This document shows, piece after piece, positions 60,135 through 64,000 of a stretch of DNA of 64,000 bases; the first letter of the stretch is position 1, and every line of letters begins with the position of its first letter. Both the position numbers and the translations under genes were made by a program. The stretch comes from Alphaproteobacteria bacterium (lineage in GTDB: Bacteria > Pseudomonadota > Alphaproteobacteria > UBA8366), in NCBI GenBank assembly GCA_028281325.1, contig JANQKC010000025.1, forward strand, positions 1-64,000, in the 5' to 3' direction. The notes under the pieces were generated by a model. That model did not search any database and was not told where the DNA came from. It saw only the letters and a program-made list of their open reading frames with translations.

Positions 60135-61334
60135 TCAGATCACTCCATCCTGTTCCATTGCGTCAATCTCGTCGGCGGCGAGTCCCAGCCATTCGCCATA
60201 GACTTGGCGGTTATGCGCCCCCAGGTCGGCGCTGGGGTCGATGGGCATCAGGGGCGAGTCGTGAAACCGCAACGGACTGTTCTGTAAGGCGATCCGTCCA
60301 AGTTCGGGGTGGTCGACCCATTGCAGCATACCGCGCTGATGCAAATGCTCGTCGTGGACCACCTCGTCGAGGCCCCGCACCGGCGCGCAGGGAAAGCCGT
60401 GTTTGCGCGAAATGTCGAGCAGGTCGTCCTTGTCGAGCGTCTTTGTCCAGCCGCCGACCAACTCGTTGACCTCGTCGAGAATCAAGGCGCGGTCGTGGTT
60501 GGTGGCGTAACGCGGGTCGTCCTTGATGTCCTCGCGGCCCATCGCGCGCAGCAGGTTGTGGAAATGACCGTCGTTGGTACAATTGATCGCGGCGTAGCCG
60601 TCCCGCGTGGGGTACACGTTGTAGGGCGAAATCGACAGGCCGCCATGCTGGTTGCCGGTGCGCGGCGGCTCCTTCTGGCCCATGCTGTAATACATGCCCA
60701 GATTGGACGCGAGCGAGGCGAGGATGGCTTCCTGCATCGAGACTTCGACCATGCGGCCCTTGCCCGTCCGCTCGCGTTCGACCAGCGCCGTGACGATGGC
60801 GGCATAGAGATGCACCCCGCCGGAGAAGTCGCAGACCGCCGCGCCGGCCTTCAGCGGCGGGCTATCCTCGGTTCCGGTCACGCTCATGATGCCCGATGAG
60901 GCCTGCACGGTAAGGTCCATCGCCAGGTCGTCGCGACGCGGGCCGCTGCGGCCGTATCCGCTGGAACAGCCATAGACCAGGCGCGGATTCGCCGCGCGCA
61001 GCACGTCCCACCCCAGGTTCATGTTGTCCATCGCGTCCGGTGCGAAGTTTTCCAGGACGACGTCGGCCTTCTTGACCATCTCTAGATAGATTTCGCGACC
61101 ACGGGGCGCTTTTAAGTTCAAGGTGACGCAGCGTTTGTTCGAGTTGAGCAGGGCGAAGGGGACGGAATGGTTCTTTTCCTTGCCGCGGTGCCGCAGATGC
61201 TCGCCCTTCAACGGTTCGATCTTGATCACGTTGGCCCCGGCCATGGCCAGCAGGAAGCCGGCGTAAGGGCCGTTGTAGATGTGCCCCATATCGAGCACCG
61301 TTATTCCGTCCAGCGGATAGGCACGCTGTTCCAT
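60135..61334 (-). CDS. CaiB/BaiF class III CoA-transferase
   Basis: The 399-residue protein has the family start LDGITVLDMGHIYNGPYAGF, then KIEPLKGEHLRHRG, NSNKRCVTLNLK, and the catalytic Asp in AAVCDFSGGVHLYAA. It is distinct from the Frc at 22.4 kb (no [11 protein letters not shown] block). ATG at 61334 is preferred to a TTG at 61343, since GGAGGAG lies 9-10 bases before the ATG. It would activate a carboxylic acid by CoA transfer. It is followed by the TauD gene. Confidence 0.9.
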   Translation of the reverse strand: MEQRAYPLDGITVLDMGHIYNGPYAGFLLAMAGANVIKIEPLKGEHLRHRGKEKNHSVPFALLNSNKRCVTLNLKAPRGREIYLEMVKKADVVLENFAPDAMDNMNLGWDVLRAANPRLVYGCSSGYGRSGPRRDDLAMDLTVQASSGIMSVTGTEDSPPLKAGAAVCDFSGGVHLYAAIVTALVERERTGKGRMVEVSMQEAILASLASNLGMYYSMGQKEPPRTGNQHGGLSISPYNVYPTRDGYAAINCTNDGHFHNLLRAMGREDIKDDPRYATNHDRALILDEVNELVGGWTKTLDKDDLLDISRKHGFPCAPVRGLDEVVHDEHLHQRGMLQWVDHPELGRIALQNSPLRFHDSPLMPIDPSADLGAHNRQVYGEWLGLAADEIDAMEQDGVI

Positions 61335-61339
61335 GGGGT

Positions 61340-61456
61340 TCAACTCCTCCCTTTTTGTTGGCGCAGCAAGTCACGGGCGATCACCATGAAACGCCGCACC
61401 GTGTCCTGCGGCATGGTGAGTTCTTCGGACAGCTCCCAACTGTCGGTATGGGTCAT
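61340..61456 (-). CDS. small protein of unknown function (38 aa)
   Basis: A 38-residue frame starts at ATG 61456, with GGGAG about ten bases upstream, and reads THTDSWELSEELTMPQDTV followed by RRFMVIARDLLRQQKGRS. Composition is like that of a real helical small protein, not like the Arg/Pro/Ala bias of chance frames here. Its last codons contain the GGGAGG ribosome-binding site of the CoA-transferase gene, so the two would be coupled. No family recognised. Confidence 0.45.
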   Translation of the reverse strand: MTHTDSWELSEELTMPQDTVRRFMVIARDLLRQQKGRS

Positions 61457-61563
61457 CCGATGTTTTCTCCCGGTGGCGACACTTGAGCCGTGTCGCGATT
61501 GTTGGTTGGTCCACGGACGGGCAGGGTATGTTTAATTATAGCAAAGATCGGAAATCGCGGCAG

Positions 61564-62220
61564 CTAGGCCTCGAATAGGTGGCGTAGCTTGCGGACCGCG
61601 GCCTCGGGTGCGCCCAGGGTCGGGCGGCCGGTGCGCTGCTCGACCAGCGGCCGCGTCGGTCCCATGGAGAACTGACCCAGCAGAATCGCGTCGCATGCGC
61701 CGGCGGTTTCGGCGGCGTCGACGACCAACGCGTCGTGGCCCGCCCGGTCGCCGGCATTCAGCAGGGCGGTGGCGTCGGGCACATGCGTTTCCGACAGGGA
61801 AACCGTCTTTCCGGCCTCGGCCGCGCAGCGTTCCAACTGGGCCCGCAACATGCGGTTGGTGCCGGGGTCCGTCGCCACGGCGGCGAAGGAACTGCCGGCG
61901 GCGAGCGCTTCGTCGATCAACCCGTCGAAAGAGGTGAGGACGGGAATGTTCAGCCCTTTGCGCCCTTCGAGGACGGCAGGGCCGAACAGCGAGCCGGTCA
62001 CCAGGATCGCGCTGGCGCCGCTATCGGCGCTGTAGGCGAGCAACCGTTCCATCCGCTCGTAGATCGGCGGCGTGAGGGAGCGGTCCGGCGCCAGATCGAT
62101 GTACAGCGATTCATCGTAGAGACTGACCGGGCGCGCGTCCGGCCAAATCTCGGCGAAGGCCGTCTCGACCGCGGCAATGGCGGGAATGACAGAATGGATC
62201 AGACCGATTTTTATTGTCAT
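61564..62220 (-). CDS. aspartate/glutamate racemase superfamily protein
   Basis: The 218-residue product has the racemase-type double alpha/beta layout: IGLIHSVIPAIAAVETAFAE, then ASAILVTGSLFGPAV, FAAVATDPGTNRML and DAILLGQFSMGP. In true Asp/Glu racemases the two catalytic residues are Cys in CNT- and CT-type motifs; here they appear to be Ser (GSLFG and FSMG). It may be a decarboxylase, isomerase or hydrolase variant. Start ATG 62220 is chosen over 62244 because of the typical family opening. It lies upstream of the CaiB operon on the same strand. Confidence 0.75.
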   Translation of the reverse strand: MTIKIGLIHSVIPAIAAVETAFAEIWPDARPVSLYDESLYIDLAPDRSLTPPIYERMERLLAYSADSGASAILVTGSLFGPAVLEGRKGLNIPVLTSFDGLIDEALAAGSSFAAVATDPGTNRMLRAQLERCAAEAGKTVSLSETHVPDATALLNAGDRAGHDALVVDAAETAGACDAILLGQFSMGPTRPLVEQRTGRPTLGAPEAAVRKLRHLFEA

Positions 62221-62374
62221 TGTGCATGTCCCCTGGTTCGGCAAGGCAGGTGGCGCAGTGTTGCGCGGAACGGCGCGTCGGGCAAATAGCCCTCGCTTTC
62301 AGGCATTCTGCCGGATATACAAGGCCAAAGCGGCTTAATGTGGCCGCGACGCAATCGAACAAAGGAAGAGCCCC

Positions 62375-62695
62375 ATGGCCGATCAAGTGCGCGCATCGCA
62401 CATTCTTCTCATGTATGCCGGTTCCGAGCGGTCCACCGCGACGCGGACCAAGGAAGAGGCGCTAACGCAGATCAACGACCTGAAAGCGCAGGTCGATGCC
62501 GGCGGGGACTTCGGCGAGCTTGCGAAGGCCAATTCGGACTGCCCGTCCTCAAACGACGGCGGCGATCTCGGTGCATTCGGTCCGGGCATGATGGTGCCGG
62601 AATTCGACGCGGCGGCTTTCGCGCTCGACGTGGGCGCGTGCAGTGACGTGGTCGAAACCGCGTTCGGCTATCACCTTATTCACCGCACCGGGTAA
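62375..62695 (+). CDS. parvulin-type peptidyl-prolyl isomerase
   Basis: The 106-residue single-domain PpiC protein has RASHILLMYAGSE near the start, ELAKANSDCPSSNDGGDLGA, GMMVPEFDAAAFAL and the terminal FGYHLIHRTG, all standard parvulin features. It has no signal peptide, so it is cytoplasmic like PpiC. ATG at 62375 follows GGAAGAG. It catalyses cis-trans isomerisation of peptide bonds before proline. Confidence 0.93.
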   Translation: MADQVRASHILLMYAGSERSTATRTKEEALTQINDLKAQVDAGGDFGELAKANSDCPSSNDGGDLGAFGPGMMVPEFDAAAFALDVGACSDVVETAFGYHLIHRTG

Positions 62696-62713
62696 CAGTT
62701 GCGCCGCTGCCGC

Positions 62714-63004
62714 TTAGTCGGCGGAACAGATCGTAATTTTCCGGTCGACGATCATGTCTTTGTATTTCTCGCGGGTCTCCGCGAGGATCGGCGACTTGCC
62801 GTGGACCTCGAACGCGGCGGCGTCTTCGTAGCATTCGAACAACAGGACCTTGTTCTCGTCCCGTTGCGGGATGAGCACGTCGAACTGCACGCAGCCGCTT
62901 TCCGCTTCCTTGGTGCGGCTGGCGTGGCTGCGGATGATCTCTTCGAAAGCCTGACGGTGTTCGGGTTTGACGTCGAACTCGACGACGAGGGCGACCTTGC
63001 TCAT
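62714..63004 (-). CDS. ABM-domain protein, putative quinol monooxygenase
   Basis: The 96-residue ferredoxin-like fold protein has the ABM pattern VALVVEFDVKPEHRQAFEEI, ESGCVQFDVLIPQRDENKVL and LFECYEDAAAFEVHGKSP. Such small dimers include YgiN-type quinol monooxygenases and LsrG. Substrate unknown. It overlaps nothing; the gene lies convergent to the parvulin gene. Confidence 0.88.
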   Translation of the reverse strand: MSKVALVVEFDVKPEHRQAFEEIIRSHASRTKEAESGCVQFDVLIPQRDENKVLLFECYEDAAAFEVHGKSPILAETREKYKDMIVDRKITICSAD

Positions 63005-63069
63005 GATGTTTCTCCCTGATCCTTTTGTGGCGGGAGCCTACATCGAAAGACAGGGCTCGGCCAGTCGGG

Positions 63070-63465
63070 CTAGTGCTGTTCGTGTCCGCGCATGCCGAGC
63101 GCCCACATCAGCCCCATGATGCTGCCTTTCACGCGCGGCAGGAACCAAAGCGTCAAAGCGAGGCCGAAGGCGGGCCAGAAAGCAACCTGCAGCCAGATGG
63201 GGGGCGCGGCGAACTTTTCGACGGCGAGCAGCAGCGGGATTACGATATGGCCGACGATCATGATCGTGAAATAGGGGGCGATATCGGCGGTGTAGATGTC
63301 GCCGGTTTCCGCGCCGCATGCGCAGCAGGAGGATTTCGGTTTCAGGTATCCGGCCAACAGCGCGCCATTGCCGCATCTCGGGCACTTCCCGCCAAAGCCG
63401 CGCCGCATCGCGTTGACCACGAACGAAAGGCCGTAGTTGGGGTCGTGCGTTGGCGAATTCACCAT
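63070..63465 (-). CDS. DUF983 membrane protein
   Basis: The 131-residue product starts at ATG 63465, with GAGGAGC upstream. Residues about 28-55 hold two zinc-ribbon-like pairs (KCPRCG and CCACG), followed by two membrane segments (about 65-85 and 90-112). This is the DUF983 family, common near cytochrome oxidase genes in alphaproteobacteria. Function unknown; metal or redox role is possible. Confidence 0.88.
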   Translation of the reverse strand: MVNSPTHDPNYGLSFVVNAMRRGFGGKCPRCGNGALLAGYLKPKSSCCACGAETGDIYTADIAPYFTIMIVGHIVIPLLLAVEKFAAPPIWLQVAFWPAFGLALTLWFLPRVKGSIMGLMWALGMRGHEQH

Positions 63466-63521
63466 AATCGGTGCTCCTCGATGCGGCCTGGCGTCGGCGA
63501 TGCAGGCCCTGTCATGGCTTG

Positions 63522-64000
63522 TCATTGTGGCCGGGAGAGCGGCCGTCCCGTCGCCCCGAGCCCCGAGAAAACCAGGCTCGCGAGGAAAAGAACGAACGCC
63601 GCCACCACAACCGATGGTCCCGTTGGCGTATCCCAATGCAGCGAGCCGATCAACCCCAATAGGACCGACAGCGCGCCTATGCCGCAGGCAAGGATCGCCA
63701 TGCTTTCCGGCGTTCGGGCGAACCGCCGTGCCGTCGCCGCCGGGATGATTAGCATCGATGTGATTAACAAAATGCCCATGATCTTCATCGATATGGCGAT
63801 CACGACGGCCAGCAGCAGGGTAAAGATCAACCGGGTGCGCAATGCCGAAACCCCCTCGGCGCGAGCCAACTCCTCGTGCACGGTAACCGCCAGCAGGTCG
63901 CGCCACAACGCAATCAGCACGATCAACGCGACGAGGCCGCCGCCGTAGATGACGATCAAATCCTGCGGCGTGACCGCGAGGATGTCGCCGAACAGATACC
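63522..64000 (-). CDS. znuB: zinc/manganese-type ABC transporter permease, partial
   Basis: The C-terminal 159 residues of a metal ABC permease lie at the edge; the frame runs out of the window at 64000 (YLFGDILAVTPQDL). It shows the family blocks HEELARAEGVSALRTRL, IMGILLITSMLIIPAATARR and a last membrane hairpin. The ZnuB/MntB family imports zinc or manganese across the inner membrane. The ATPase and regulator would lie beyond the edge. Confidence 0.85.
   Translation of the reverse strand, partial: YLFGDILAVTPQDLIVIYGGGLVALIVLIALWRDLLAVTVHEELARAEGVSALRTRLIFTLLLAVVIAISMKIMGILLITSMLIIPAATARRFARTPESMAILACGIGALSVLLGLIGSLHWDTPTGPSVVVAAFVLFLASLVFSGLGATGRPLSRPQ

Overview
The window is GC-rich, densely coded DNA from an alphaproteobacterium. 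Gene content (DUF1127 and DUF983 proteins, a TctC-type uptake system, FdsA/FdsGB-type formate dehydrogenase, a CoxLMS-type molybdenum hydroxylase) suggests a Rhodospirillales-like, metabolically versatile heterotroph; that placement is inference. I see no rRNA, CRISPR array, transposase or integrase. One tRNA (Glu, anticodon CTC) lies at the left edge.

Region by region. 0.5-3.3 kb: a lower-GC accessory block beside tRNA-Glu (MBL-fold hydrolase, membrane protein, DUF4062 protein), flanked by two decayed fragments of one gene type. 3.9-9.8 kb: housekeeping and stress genes (glyoxalase II, globin, 2-hydroxyacid dehydrogenase, DUF1127, esterase, HNH protein, OmpW with an FNR-type box, TetR). 10.1-17.8 kb: a ureide/oxamate cluster of amidohydrolase, oxamic transcarbamylase subunits (AllG, AllF, AllH), carbamate kinase (AllK) and an HpxW-like oxamate amidohydrolase. 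18-20 kb: a flavin monooxygenase-like gene and a peroxiredoxin whose peroxidatic residue is encoded by an in-frame TGA, a likely selenoprotein. 20.2-36.5 kb: oxalate and formate catabolism with formyl-CoA transferase, oxalyl-CoA decarboxylase, two types of ADP-forming CoA ligase, a GntR regulator, a TctABC transporter and NAD-dependent formate dehydrogenase. 36.5-45.9 kb: queuosine-precursor transporter, ABC/HlyD export system, a degenerate-receiver LuxR regulator, a small secreted protein, a PRC-barrel protein and an ECF sigma/anti-sigma pair. 45.9-49.4 kb: copper ATPase and a MerR/P-loop fusion. 49.5-64 kb: a second catabolic region (CurA-type reductase, ACMSD-like amidohydrolase, CoxLMS enzyme, two TauD-like dioxygenases, enoyl-CoA hydratase, CaiB transferase, racemase-fold protein), two paralogous Arg-rich secreted proteins, a parvulin, an ABM protein, DUF983 and the edge of a metal ABC permease.

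How the genes fit together: the 10-36 kb stretch can be read as one route. Oxalurate is split to carbamoyl phosphate and oxamate (AllFGH). Carbamoyl phosphate yields ATP (AllK). Oxamate is hydrolysed to oxalate (HpxW-like). Oxalate is cycled through oxalyl-CoA to formate and CO2 (Frc, Oxc). Formate is oxidised to CO2 with NADH (Fds). The individual family calls are good; the joined pathway is inference. A near-identical operator half-site upstream of gntR and in the tctC/sucC divergent region ties transport and catabolism to the GntR protein.
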